Assembly: GCA_016792805.1 (NCBI GenBank)
Contig: JAEUHX010000050.1
Span: 1-47,347 of the forward strand
Origin: Planctomycetota bacterium
GTDB taxonomy: Bacteria; Planctomycetota; UBA1135; JACQFD01
Length of the DNA: 47,347 nt
Reading direction: 5' to 3'
Each line of letters opens with the position of its first letter. Position 1 is the first letter of the stretch. Position numbers and translations under genes: made by a program. The notes beneath the pieces were generated by a model that had not been told where the DNA came from, did no database searches, and saw nothing but the letters and a program-made list of their open reading frames with translations. This document shows positions 35,549 through 44,148 of this stretch, one piece after another.

Positions 35549-36616
35549 ATGTTGCCCCGAGCGCAGCCCGCGGTGACCGCCGAGCTCCAGGCTTGGCTCA
35601 CGCGCGCGCGCCGGCGCCACGCAGCCCAACGCATCGCGGCCGCCGTCCCTGGCGCGGCCTTGATGAGCGGAATCGGAGTGGTGGCGCTCGGCGCCGCCCG
35701 CGTGCGCAGCGCGCCGCTCGACTTCGAAACTGCAGCACAGCTCGCCGCCCTTGGATGGGGCTTCACCGTGGTGGCGTCGATCGCCCTTGGGCTTTGGCGC
35801 GCATCACGCCGACCGACGGCCGCCCTCGCCGATGAGGCGCTCGGCACCGGGGCGCTGATCACGACGGCGAGCGAGCTCTCCCGCCGAGCGCCGCCGACGC
35901 CTCTCGCGGAATTGTGTGTTCGCGACGCGCGACGTGCGCTCGAGCGCCGTGCGGTGGCCGACGCATTCCCGGTGGCGCCGCGCCTCTCTCTTTCTGTGGG
36001 GCTCGCAATCTCGCTGCTCGCCTGCGCGATTTTATTGCTTCTCGTGCTGCGTGTCGCGATCGGCTTCGTGCCGCTGCTTCCTGGGAAAAGTGACGTTGCG
36101 CAGGCAGCGCCTCAAGGAAAGCCGCAAGCACCGCAAGCTCGCCCCGAGTCCGCGCCCACAGAATCTCCCACACAAACTCCGAAGGAACCTCCGCCTGCGT
36201 CGGCGCCGGCGTCGGCCCCGGCGGGGGCCGCACCCGCGGAAACGCCCGCTCCCGCGCCCGCCAGCGCGCCCGCGCCGCAGCCACAGCCTCAGCCACAGAA
36301 CGAGGAAAACGCCGGCGGCCCCGAGCCGCCTCCGCCGCCTCCCATCCAGCCGCGTGTCGACACCAAGCTCGTGCCGATCGAAGCGGCCAACGGCGCGCGC
36401 CGCAACCGCGAATCCACCATTCTTGAGATCGTCGAAGGCATGGCGCCTTCGACGCCCGTGCCGACGGCGCCCACGCGCGCACCGCGCGCGGTCGAAGTGG
36501 CGCCCGCCGAGCTCCCGCGTCTGCGGCGTGCCGCCGAAAGAGCTCTTTTGTTGGAAAAGCTTACGGATCCGGAACGCCGGTTTGCGCAGCGCTACTGGGA
36601 GGGGCTCGCCCCGTGA
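35549..36616 (+). CDS. Membrane protein with proline-rich region, DUF58/VWA operon
   Basis: 355 residues from ATG 35549. Two TM segments in the first 85 residues (about 30-50 and 65-85), a soluble segment, a third (SVGLAISLLACAILLLLVLRVAIGF, about 150-175), then a Pro/Ala/Gln/Glu-rich extracytoplasmic stretch of about 100 residues and a charged helical end (LRRAAERALLLEKLTDPERRFAQRYW). Such membrane proteins often occur in the MoxR-DUF58-VWA clusters. Its stop overlaps the start of the DUF58 gene. The frame extends upstream to 35081, but that part overlaps the Nudix gene and I reject it. Confidence 0.72.
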   Translation: MLPRAQPAVTAELQAWLTRARRRHAAQRIAAAVPGAALMSGIGVVALGAARVRSAPLDFETAAQLAALGWGFTVVASIALGLWRASRRPTAALADEALGTGALITTASELSRRAPPTPLAELCVRDARRALERRAVADAFPVAPRLSLSVGLAISLLACAILLLLVLRVAIGFVPLLPGKSDVAQAAPQGKPQAPQARPESAPTESPTQTPKEPPPASAPASAPAGAAPAETPAPAPASAPAPQPQPQPQNEENAGGPEPPPPPPIQPRVDTKLVPIEAANGARRNRESTILEIVEGMAPSTPVPTAPTRAPRAVEVAPAELPRLRRAAERALLLEKLTDPERRFAQRYWEGLAP

Positions 36617-37512
36617 GCGACGCTGCTCGCCGCCGCCCCCAAGACATCGGCGACGACGAGGTGCTTGCGCGCGTCGAACGCGTCGCGGCCTACGCGCGCA
36701 AGGCCTTCGCGGGCGAGGTCGGCACGTCGGCGTCGCGCGGCGGGCTCTTCGGAGGCGGCACGCTGCTGAGCGACGTGCGCCGCTACGCGCCGGGCGACGA
36801 CCCGCGATTTATTGACTGGGCCGCCTACGGCCGCCTCGACGAGGTTTTTGTGAGGGTTTTCGAGCCGGAGGAGGCGGCGCCGATTCATGTTGCTCTCGAT
36901 CGCTCGCGATCGATGGAAGCAGGCGATGCCACAAAAGCGGCGCAAGCAGCACTCCTCGCGGTCGGCTTTGCCGCCGTTGGCGCGCTCGTGCTCGCCGGCG
37001 CGAGCGTCGCGCGCCTGCCGAGCGGGGAGACTGCGTCCTTTGCCGGTCGCGCCTCGATGCTGGCGCTTTTGAGGCATTGCCGGCGGGAGGGCGAGCCTGG
37101 GACCCTGCGGCTCAAGGAGCTCGCTGCGCGCGAGGCCTCGCGTACAGTTCGTGCACCTTTTGTGATCATTACGGATGCGGCGCCGCCCGGCGATCTCGAA
37201 GCCGCGCTTCAGGTGCGCGGTCCGCGGCGCGCCCTCGTTGTGCATGTCGTCGGACGCCAGGAGCTCGAGCCGCCCGAGCGCGGGCTCGTCCGGTGGATCG
37301 ACCCCGAGACAGGGCGCGCGCGCCGGCTGCTCGTGACCAAGCGCCTCCGCGCCGCCTATCAGGAATGCTTGCGCGCGCGATTCCAAGAAGTGGAAAGCGC
37401 CGTGCGCCGAGCGCGCGCCGGATACTTGAGAGTTGCTTCCGATACGCCCTTCGACGCCGCGGTGCTCACGGCGCTCCAGCGCGGCCTCTCGGCGACGGGG
37501 GTGCTCGCGTGA
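36613..37512 (+). CDS. DUF58 domain protein (BatA/MoxR-associated)
   Basis: 299 residues from GTG 36613. The DUF58 signature is clear: LLSDVRRYAPGDDPRFIDWAAYGRLDEVFVRVFE. A VWA-like core follows (IHVALDRSRSMEAGDATKA, with DxSxS intact). Proteins of this type work with MoxR AAA+ ATPases as chaperones or in envelope stress. No moxR is seen here. Overlaps on both sides (GTGA type) show strict translational coupling in a three-gene operon. Confidence 0.9.
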   Translation: MSDAARRRPQDIGDDEVLARVERVAAYARKAFAGEVGTSASRGGLFGGGTLLSDVRRYAPGDDPRFIDWAAYGRLDEVFVRVFEPEEAAPIHVALDRSRSMEAGDATKAAQAALLAVGFAAVGALVLAGASVARLPSGETASFAGRASMLALLRHCRREGEPGTLRLKELAAREASRTVRAPFVIITDAAPPGDLEAALQVRGPRRALVVHVVGRQELEPPERGLVRWIDPETGRARRLLVTKRLRAAYQECLRARFQEVESAVRRARAGYLRVASDTPFDAAVLTALQRGLSATGVLA

Positions 37513-39260
37513 ACCTACAATTCGCGCATCCCGAGCTCGTCGCAGCGGGCGTTTTGTGTGCTCTCGCCGCTCTTTGGTTCGCCCGGCGGCGCGGCCGTGC
37601 GCGCGAGACCGCCTACTTGGATTTGTGGGAGAAGGCGTTGACGCGCACTTCGTGGCTCGAGCGCCTGGCGCAGCGCCTCCCCGATGTGCAGACCCTCTGC
37701 CTCGCCGCGGCGGCGCTCGGCGCGGGCGCGGCGGCCGCGAGCCCTTCGCGCACCGTTCCCGGTCCTCGAAATGTGATTTTCGCTCTCGATCGCTCGGCCT
37801 CGATGGCGGCTTGCGACACGTCCGGCCGCTCGCGACTCGAGCGTGGCGCGCAGGCGCTCGCGGAGAGGATCACAAATCTCCGCCCCGGCGATCGCGTCGC
37901 CGTGGTGGCGCTTGGCCTCGGGCTCGAGACCGTCGTGTCGCCCTCCACCGATCACGCCGCGGCGGCCCGCGCGGTGCGCGCCATCGAGCTCGAGCCGGTC
38001 GACACCGATCTGCGCGGGGCGCTCGAGCCGCTCGCGGCGCTCGGGGCAAACCTCGTCGTCGCCACCGACGGTGCGGGGCGCAAGGCGGAGGCGCTCGCGG
38101 CGCGCAGCGGGTTCCAGATGATTGCCATCGGCGAGCCCGTCTCGAACGCAGGAATTGTAGACTTGGAGATTCAAGATTCCTTCCCCGAGAGCACGGTCTC
38201 GATCACGGCGGTCGTCGCGGGCGATGAGGGGGCGAGAGCGGGCCGAGCGCTTCGCGTCCTTCGCGAAGACGGCACCGAGGCGGCGCGCTCCGAGATTCCG
38301 AAAGGTGGCGGGGAAGCTCCATTACAGATCGCCATCGAACGCCGCGCGGGCGGGCGCCTTCGCGCCGAGCTCACGCCGCCCGATGGCTTCCCGCTCGACG
38401 ATTGCGCGGAGCTCCTCGTGCGTGAGCCAGCGCAATGGCCGCTCGTCGCCGTCCTGCCTGAGGGCGGAAACCCGTTCCTTCGCGCCGTGGCCGTTGCGAC
38501 GGCCCAGGAGTGGGGTCTCCAAGTGCTCGAAGCGCGCAGCGCCGAGGACGCACCCGCTGAGGCGGTTCTGCTCCAGGATGGCGGCTCGCTCGCGGCTCTG
38601 CCCAAGCGTGGCGTTTTGTGGGGTGTCCGCATTCCCGGCGTGACGGAGTCGGCCCAGGGAGAGGGCGCCGTCGTCCGGATCCACGAGCACTCGATCACAC
38701 GGGGCCTCTCCTTCGCGGAACTCCTCGCCACGCCGAAACTAGCTTTTCGATCGGACGAAGGCGCGCTCGTCGAGGGTGCGATGGGCTCACTTGTCGCGCG
38801 CTTCGAAGACGGAGAGCGACGGGTTGTCGCGACGACGTTCCGCCTTTCTGAGAGCAACCTTCCCGTCCTCGGCGGCACCCTCCCGGTGATGGTGCGCCGC
38901 GCGCTTTTGTGGATCGCCGCGCCGACGCAGCCGGTCATCCCGTTCGTTCGAACGGGACGCGATCCGCAGGCTCCGCTGCGCGGAGCGCCGATCGATGGGC
39001 CGCGCCGCCTCGGCCCCTGCGAACTGCCGGAGGGGCGATCGGTCGCCTCGTTTCTCCGCCGCATCGCCCTTGCGCCCGGGGCGCCGCCGACGGGCGCGCC
39101 CTTGCGGGAGGGAGCTCCCATCGCCATGCCGCTCACCCTTCCCGCCCTGCTCGTCGCCCTCGCCGCAGCGGCTCTCTGGATTCTGCTGGAGCTGCTTCCC
39201 GCGCTCGCCACGCGGCGCACCTTCGACGGAATGACTTTTCTCCCAATCTCGCTACGTTGA
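37509..39260 (+). CDS. BatA-like membrane VWA protein
   Basis: 583 residues from GTG 37509, overlapping the stop of the DUF58 gene. The N-terminus LQFAHPELVAAGVLCALAALWF is the typical BatA N-terminal membrane domain, followed by VIFALDRSASM (MIDAS DxSxS), the region to about 240 completing a VWA domain, and a long second half (DUF-like, including LVAVLPEGGNPFLRAVAVAT) of glutamine-amidotransferase-like fold seen in this family. The C-terminal TM helix is LTLPALLVALAAAALWILLELL. It likely acts on the envelope side with the DUF58 protein. guaB begins 29 nt later. Confidence 0.85.
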   Translation: MNLQFAHPELVAAGVLCALAALWFARRRGRARETAYLDLWEKALTRTSWLERLAQRLPDVQTLCLAAAALGAGAAAASPSRTVPGPRNVIFALDRSASMAACDTSGRSRLERGAQALAERITNLRPGDRVAVVALGLGLETVVSPSTDHAAAARAVRAIELEPVDTDLRGALEPLAALGANLVVATDGAGRKAEALAARSGFQMIAIGEPVSNAGIVDLEIQDSFPESTVSITAVVAGDEGARAGRALRVLREDGTEAARSEIPKGGGEAPLQIAIERRAGGRLRAELTPPDGFPLDDCAELLVREPAQWPLVAVLPEGGNPFLRAVAVATAQEWGLQVLEARSAEDAPAEAVLLQDGGSLAALPKRGVLWGVRIPGVTESAQGEGAVVRIHEHSITRGLSFAELLATPKLAFRSDEGALVEGAMGSLVARFEDGERRVVATTFRLSESNLPVLGGTLPVMVRRALLWIAAPTQPVIPFVRTGRDPQAPLRGAPIDGPRRLGPCELPEGRSVASFLRRIALAPGAPPTGAPLREGAPIAMPLTLPALLVALAAAALWILLELLPALATRRTFDGMTFLPISLR

Positions 39261-39289
39261 CCCATCACCCCACCGACTCGGTGCCCTGC

Positions 39290-40747
39290 ATGGACGGCTC
39301 TCCGCTTCGCGAAGCCCTCACGTTCGACGACGTCATCCTCGTTCCCCAGCGATCGAGCGTCCTCCCCAAGGACGCCGACGTTCGATCGCGTTTTTCGCGG
39401 CGAGTGGCTCTGCCGATTCCGATCGCGTCCGCCGCGATGGACACGGTGACCGAATCGCGGCTGGCGATCGCGCTGGCGCGCGAAGGGGGCATCGGCATCA
39501 TTCACCGTAACCTCAGTATTGAGCGCCAGGTGAAAGAGGTGCGCGTGGTGAAGCGGTCGGCCCACGGAGTCATTACCGATCCGGTGGTGCTGCCGCCCGA
39601 CGCGACGGTGGGGCGCGCCAAGGAGATTCTGCGGGAGTTCAAGATCAATGGACTTCCGATTGTGCAGGGGACTCGAGTTGTGGGAATTCTCACAAGCCGC
39701 GACATGCGCTTTCAGGTGAGCCCCGAGACGAAGGTCTCCGAGGTGATGACTAAGGAGCCGCTCGTGACGGCGCCGCCCACGACGACGCTGGAGGAGGCGA
39801 AGCAGATTCTTCACAAAAAGAAGGTGGAGAAGCTGCTCCTGATGCGCCCCGACGGGTCGCTCGCCGGGCTCATCACGATGCGCGACATCGACCAGATCGA
39901 GCGTTACCCGTCGAGTGCCAAAGATGACCGCGGCAGGCTGCGCGTCGGAGCGGCGATCGGCGTGAACGACGACGAGCGGTCGGCGGCGCTCGTGGCGGCG
40001 GGGGTCGATGTGCTGGTGATCGACACAGCCCACGGCCACTCACAGAACGTGATCGACGCCGTGCGCCGTACGAAGAAACAGTTCGACGTCGACGTGGTGG
40101 CCGGAAATGTGGTGACCGCAGAAGCCACAAAAGAGCTGATCGACGCGGGTGTCGACGGCGTGAAGGTTGGCGTCGGGCCGGGCTCGATTTGTACAACTCG
40201 CGTCATCGCAGGCGTCGGCGTTCCGCAGCTCACGGCCGTGATGGATTGCGCGCGCGCCGCGGTGGGGACGGGCGTTCCGATTATTGCCGACGGCGGCATC
40301 CGGCTCTCGGGCGACATGGTGAAGGCGCTCGCCGCAGGTGCCTCCAGCGTCATGATTGGTGGACTTTTCGCCGGCACGGATGAAAGCCCCGGCGAATCGT
40401 TCCTGGTGAAGGGACGCTGGTTCAAGTCGGTGCGCGGCATGGGCTCGCTCGGCGCCATGATTCAGGGAAGCAAGGAGCGCTACGGGCAAGCCGAGGTAGT
40501 CGACCGCGACAAGCTCGTTCCCGAAGGGATCGAGGGCATGGTTCCCGCCAAGGGGCCGCTCTCGGTGCTGGCGCAGCAACTTGTGGGCGGCGTGCGCGCC
40601 GGCATGGGCTACCTCGGAGCGCAGACGATTGAGCAGCTTCAGAAGCGCGCGCTGTTCTTGAAAGTCACGGCGGCGGGCGTGAAGGAAAGCCACCCGCACG
40701 ACGTGACGATTACGCGGGAGCCCACAAATTATTATGTAGAAGAGTAA
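39290..40747 (+). CDS. guaB: IMP dehydrogenase GuaB
   Basis: 485 residues from ATG 39290. It oxidises IMP to XMP with NAD+, the first step to [50 protein letters not shown], two CBS domains (about 92-205: [32 protein letters not shown]), [19 protein letters not shown] and the active-site loop with catalytic Cys301 ([11 protein letters not shown]) are complete. A flap with ERYGQ is present. guaA is 37 nt downstream. Confidence 0.97.
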   Translation: MDGSPLREALTFDDVILVPQRSSVLPKDADVRSRFSRRVALPIPIASAAMDTVTESRLAIALAREGGIGIIHRNLSIERQVKEVRVVKRSAHGVITDPVVLPPDATVGRAKEILREFKINGLPIVQGTRVVGILTSRDMRFQVSPETKVSEVMTKEPLVTAPPTTTLEEAKQILHKKKVEKLLLMRPDGSLAGLITMRDIDQIERYPSSAKDDRGRLRVGAAIGVNDDERSAALVAAGVDVLVIDTAHGHSQNVIDAVRRTKKQFDVDVVAGNVVTAEATKELIDAGVDGVKVGVGPGSICTTRVIAGVGVPQLTAVMDCARAAVGTGVPIIADGGIRLSGDMVKALAAGASSVMIGGLFAGTDESPGESFLVKGRWFKSVRGMGSLGAMIQGSKERYGQAEVVDRDKLVPEGIEGMVPAKGPLSVLAQQLVGGVRAGMGYLGAQTIEQLQKRALFLKVTAAGVKESHPHDVTITREPTNYYVEE

Positions 40748-40784
40748 ACTCCCGCGCAGTAAGACGCCGTTCCGAATATTACAC

Positions 40785-42359
40785 TTGAATCCGCTCCACG
40801 ACGACCCCGCCGAACACGGGCACGAGACCGTGCTCGTGGTGGATTTCGGCTCACAGCTCACGCAGCTCCTCGCCCGCCGGCTCCGGGAGGAGCAGGTTTA
40901 TTGTGAGGTCACAACTCCCTCCAAGGCGATCGAGGAGGCCCGACGCACGCAGGCGAAGGCGCTGATCCTCTCGGGCGGGCCCGCGTCCGTCTACGACGCC
41001 GACGCGCCCAAGGCGAGCCGCGAGCTCGTGGAGCTCGGGATCCCGATTCTTGGGGTCTGCTACGGCATGCAGTGGATGGCCCATACGCTCGGCGGGCAAG
41101 TGGTGCCGTCGAGCCACCGCGAGTACGGCCGCGCCGAGATCCGTGCAGAGGGCGGCGGCGGGAAACTGTTGGCGGGCGTCGGCGAGACGACGGTGGTCTG
41201 GATGAGCCATGGCGACCGCGTCGAGAGACTGCCCGAGGGATTTGTGGTGTATGCGCGAAGCGCGAGCTGCCCGGCGGCCGTGGCCGGCGACCCCGCACGC
41301 AAACTGTATGCTGTGCAATTTCACCCAGAGGTGACGCACACCGTCGAAGGGCGGCAGATCCTTCGGAATTTCCTCTTCGGCGTCTGCGCGCTGCGCGGCG
41401 ACTACCGAGTCGAGAGCTTCGTCGAGCAGACGGTGGCAAATATTCGGGAGCTGGTTGGCTCGGGGTCCGTGGTGATGGGGCTCTCGGGCGGCGTCGATTC
41501 GTCGGTGGCTGCACTTCTGATCCACCGCGCAATCGGAAAGCGGCTTCACTGCGTTTTTGTGGATAACGGATTATTGAGGCTCGGAGAGCGCGAACAGGTG
41601 GAGCGGACGTTCGGCGGCGCCTTTGAGATGGATCTGCACGTGGTCGACGCGTCGCGGCGCTTCCTCTCGGCGCTCGCGGGGGTGACCGAGCCGGAGCGGA
41701 AGCGGAAGATTATCGGCAGGGAGTTCATTGATGTTTTTGCGGAGGCTGCGCGACAGTTCAAAGATGCCCATTTTCTGGGACAGGGGACGCTCTATCCCGA
41801 CGTGATCGAGTCGGTGAGCGCTTTCGGCGGGCCGACGGCGAAGATCAAAAGTCACCATAACGTCGGTGGGCTTCCCGACGATCTGCAGTTCGAGCTCGTG
41901 GAGCCGCTGCGATGGAGCTTCAAGGACGAAGTGCGCGCCGTGGGGCGCGCGCTGGGGCTGCCGTCGGCGGTGGTGGATCGCCAGCCCTTCCCGGGGCCGG
42001 GGCTCGCAGTGCGCTGCCCTGGTGAGATCACACACAAACGGCTCGAGCTCCTGCGGCGCGCCGACAACATTGTCACGACGGAGATCGAGGCGGCTGGCGC
42101 CCACCGAGGCCTGTGGCAATATTTTGTGGTGTTGCTCCCGGTGCAATCGGTGGGGGTGATGGGCGACCATCGAACCTACGAAGAGGTCTGCTCGATTCGC
42201 GCCGTCACCTCTGACGACGGCATGACGGCCGATTGGGCGGCGCTGCCCCATGATCTGCTGGCTCGCATCAGCAATCGAATTGTGAATGAGGTTCGCGGCA
42301 TCAACCGCGTGCTGCTGGATATCACTTCGAAGCCGCCCGGCACGATCGAGTGGGAGTAA
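40785..42359 (+). CDS. guaA: GMP synthase (glutamine-hydrolysing) GuaA
   Basis: 524 residues from TTG 40785. Converts XMP, glutamine and ATP to GMP. The class I amidotransferase domain shows [24 protein letters not shown] (nucleophile Cys92) and [11 protein letters not shown]; the ATP-PPase domain has the P-loop SGGVDSS (from Ser234), then the dimerisation domain with [12 protein letters not shown] and the C-terminal [17 protein letters not shown]. All catalytic residues appear present. I see no good Shine-Dalgarno sequence before the TTG. The following selenoprotein gene starts 3 nt after the stop, so they probably share a transcript. Confidence 0.97.
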   Translation: MNPLHDDPAEHGHETVLVVDFGSQLTQLLARRLREEQVYCEVTTPSKAIEEARRTQAKALILSGGPASVYDADAPKASRELVELGIPILGVCYGMQWMAHTLGGQVVPSSHREYGRAEIRAEGGGGKLLAGVGETTVVWMSHGDRVERLPEGFVVYARSASCPAAVAGDPARKLYAVQFHPEVTHTVEGRQILRNFLFGVCALRGDYRVESFVEQTVANIRELVGSGSVVMGLSGGVDSSVAALLIHRAIGKRLHCVFVDNGLLRLGEREQVERTFGGAFEMDLHVVDASRRFLSALAGVTEPERKRKIIGREFIDVFAEAARQFKDAHFLGQGTLYPDVIESVSAFGGPTAKIKSHHNVGGLPDDLQFELVEPLRWSFKDEVRAVGRALGLPSAVVDRQPFPGPGLAVRCPGEITHKRLELLRRADNIVTTEIEAAGAHRGLWQYFVVLLPVQSVGVMGDHRTYEEVCSIRAVTSDDGMTADWAALPHDLLARISNRIVNEVRGINRVLLDITSKPPGTIEWE

Positions 42360-42362
42360 CCC

Positions 42363-42953
42363 GTGGCTGATCGGAGCGAGGACAGGCGCCCGTGGATCGA
42401 GGTTCATCGCCCCGAGGAAATTGAGCGGTGGCGGGCGGCGCATCCACAGCTCGCGGCGCACTACGACGCCGCGATCGCGCGGGCGGGCAAGGTCTTTGGC
42501 ATCTTACAGATCCAGAGCCTGAATCCGGGCGTGCTCGGCGCGAGCATCGAGCTGTACCGTCGGATCATGTTCGGACCGAGCGGGCTCACGCGTGCTGAGC
42601 GCGAGAGCTTGGCAGTCGTGGTCAGCTCGGCGAATCATTGTCACTATTGAACGGAGGCCCATCTCCGCGACGTGATCGCGGAGGGAGAGGACCCGGGCTG
42701 GGCGCGCAAGCTCGCACAGAACCCGGCGGGAGCCGCACGCACGCTGCGGGAGCTGGCGCTGGTTCGGTTCGCGCTTCGGCTGACGTTGGCGTCGGCGACC
42801 TGCTCGCGCGAGACGCTGGATGCACTTCGCGCCCATGGGCTGAGTGACGCGGAGCTCCACGACGCAACACAAGTGATTGCATACTTTAACTACATCAATC
42901 GAATTGCCGACGGGCTCGGTGTAGCAGACGAGCCGGACTGGGGTTCGGAGTAG
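42363..42953 (+). CDS. AhpD-like peroxidase-family selenoprotein (TGA read as selenocysteine)
   Basis: 196 residues from GTG 42363 when TGA 42648-42650 is read as selenocysteine (Sec96). Two ORFs in the same frame, 42363-42650 and 42672-42953, join with no frameshift. The N-terminal half ends ERESLAVVVSSANHCHY and the downstream half continues TEAHLRDVIAEGEDPGW. The family's redox motif is CxxCxxxH; here it is C93-H-Y-Sec96-T-E-A-H100, with Glu81 twelve residues before Cys93. This repeats the spacing of E118, C130, C133, H137 in M. tuberculosis AhpD. An 8-bp hairpin follows the TGA at the SECIS distance. selB is in the window. The family uses the pair for peroxide or disulfide reduction, and Sec would raise reactivity. 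A plain pseudogene is the alternative, but the perfect motif and hairpin speak against it. Confidence 0.92.
42663..42683 (+). promoter_or_regulatory. Predicted bacterial SECIS element
   Basis: Perfect 8-bp stem: CTCCGCGA (42663-42670) pairs with TCGCGGAG (42676-42683), loop CGTGA. The loop begins 20 nt after the TGA at 42648-42650 and has G as its second base. Known bacterial SECIS rules require an apical loop about 16-37 nt after UGA, a loop of 3-14 nt and a G in its first two positions, all met. A competing 5-bp hairpin (42652-42656 with 42663-42667) could form nearer to the TGA. Assigned by eye; no folding program was run. Confidence 0.8.
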
Positions 42954-43034
42954 GAAGCGCGGCGTTGGCGAAAAGCAGAGGAAGGGCGACGAGGTCGGAA
43001 GGGAGAAGGAACCCGTCTCATGGAGTGAATCCCT

Positions 43035-43312
43035 GTGGCATCGATCACGATGGCGTGCGCGGGCGACAGCAAGATCTCAACCGGGCACTTGCTCCAGAAG
43101 GTGACCTACCCCGATGATGGCGGCGGAGACCGCGGCTACATGCTCTACGCCTACAACGCCCCATCGCAGCTCCTGTGGACCGAAGACCGGGCAACGAATG
43201 TCCTGGGGGACGCCTATAACACGGCGGGGCGGGAGACGGCGCGGAAGGTGACGACGCTGGCATCGGACCTCGATGGTGCGGTGCGCCGCGTGGAGCGGAG
43301 CGCTATGCCATG
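43035..43312 (+). pseudogene. Rhs/YD-repeat protein remnant
   Basis: The frame from GTG 43035 reads GHLLQKVTYPDDGGGDRGYM, then LYAYNAPSQLLWTEDRATNV, LGDAYNTAGRETARKVTTLA and SDLDGAVRRVERS, which is Rhs/YD-repeat sequence (repeats with Y-x-A-G-R). The frame then seems to lose the repeat pattern near 43300, where a different frame carries HGKVLRREQHKSRPP. It has no signal peptide, no complete repeat set and no Rhs core end (RYYDP-type), so it is a fragment. The 81 nt after the selenoprotein gene and before it are unremarkable. It marks the start of the accessory island. Confidence 0.7.
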
Positions 43313-44148
43313 GGAAAGTCTTACGGCGCGAGCAGCACAAATCCCGGCCGCCGCACGCTGCAGCGCACGGCGATTTTGCTGCCGAGCTGCCGGCGAGCGG
43401 GCCGATTGGCGACACAGAGTGCTGCTTGCGCCTCTCATTATCAGAGCAGCCACAAACTTCGTCGCTAGTGTGCTGGGCGAAGTACAAGCTCCCTTCAGAC
43501 GAGAATTCCGGATCCAAGACAAATGGGTGGTGGTTGGGGCCAAGCAGCACAGATGCAGCCTTAATTAAGACTCGAGCAGTTGAAGGTGAGTGCGAGAACG
43601 CCCAGCTCAAGGAGTGTTGTCGTCTCAACGGAGCTCTACAATTGAAAGTAAAGCATCAGGTTCAAGGCGGCATCTCTCAGCCGTATGGCGTGCCCTGGCA
43701 CGGTCCTAGGTGCCCTGGGCCGACTTGGACGTGGAACGCAAGCAGTGGGACGGGACCGCAGTCGAATGGTACGATTCCAACTGACATAGGGGGCGTAAGC
43801 ACAACAGAACAATCTGTGACGACTATCGGTGTGAACTTAGAGCTTAAGTGTGGCAACGGTATCACCGTTGGCTATTGCGCTGAAGGCGCTAGCGGGGTGC
43901 CGGCGCCGCCAGCTGGTTCCGCGCAGACCGGCGCGATTCCACCGGGCACTCCACCGCCTCTCCAGCCACCAGGGAAATCCGCTCCAGGAAACATAACAAT
44001 ATATTATTCCATTAGATTTCGTTGCAAGAGATGCGGTAAGCCATACAATGACTACGATCAGCTCCAGGGATCTCATTTTCACAACTGCAGCATTCCTGCT
44101 CGCGCTCATGGTCACCTGTCAGGGCGGCAAGACAAGAGTTCCGATTAG
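43273..44148 (+). CDS. Cys-rich hypothetical protein, possibly the tail of the broken Rhs gene
   Basis: Open for 291 codons. The initial ATG 43273 lies inside the Rhs remnant and the true start is unknown. From about residue 60 the composition changes to lower GC with Cys, Gly and Pro: LVCWAKYKLPSDEN, ECENAQLKECCRLNGALQLK, GVPWHGPRCPGPTWTWN, LKCGNGITVGYCAEG and the ending RFRCKRCGKPYNDYDQ with HFHNC. The last part has a zinc-ribbon look (CKRC then HxHxC). Rhs genes commonly carry variable C-terminal domains, so this could be such a tail after a frameshift, but I recognise no toxin family. It overlaps the next gene by 101 nt, so one of the two starts or ends may be wrong. Confidence 0.45.
   Translation: MVRCAAWSGALCHGKVLRREQHKSRPPHAAAHGDFAAELPASGPIGDTECCLRLSLSEQPQTSSLVCWAKYKLPSDENSGSKTNGWWLGPSSTDAALIKTRAVEGECENAQLKECCRLNGALQLKVKHQVQGGISQPYGVPWHGPRCPGPTWTWNASSGTGPQSNGTIPTDIGGVSTTEQSVTTIGVNLELKCGNGITVGYCAEGASGVPAPPAGSAQTGAIPPGTPPPLQPPGKSAPGNITIYYSIRFRCKRCGKPYNDYDQLQGSHFHNCSIPARAHGHLSGRQDKSSD

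Noticed and set aside
37077..37508. N-terminal extension of the BatA-like gene to 37077
   Set aside because: This stretch is the coding region of the DUF58 gene in another frame; the GTG at 37509 overlapping its stop gives a typical BatA N-terminus.
42363..42650. Truncated AhpD-like pseudogene ending at a stop
   Set aside because: Homology resumes immediately in the same frame, the stop is TGA exactly at a redox Cys, and a SECIS-like hairpin follows; selenocysteine explains all of this better.
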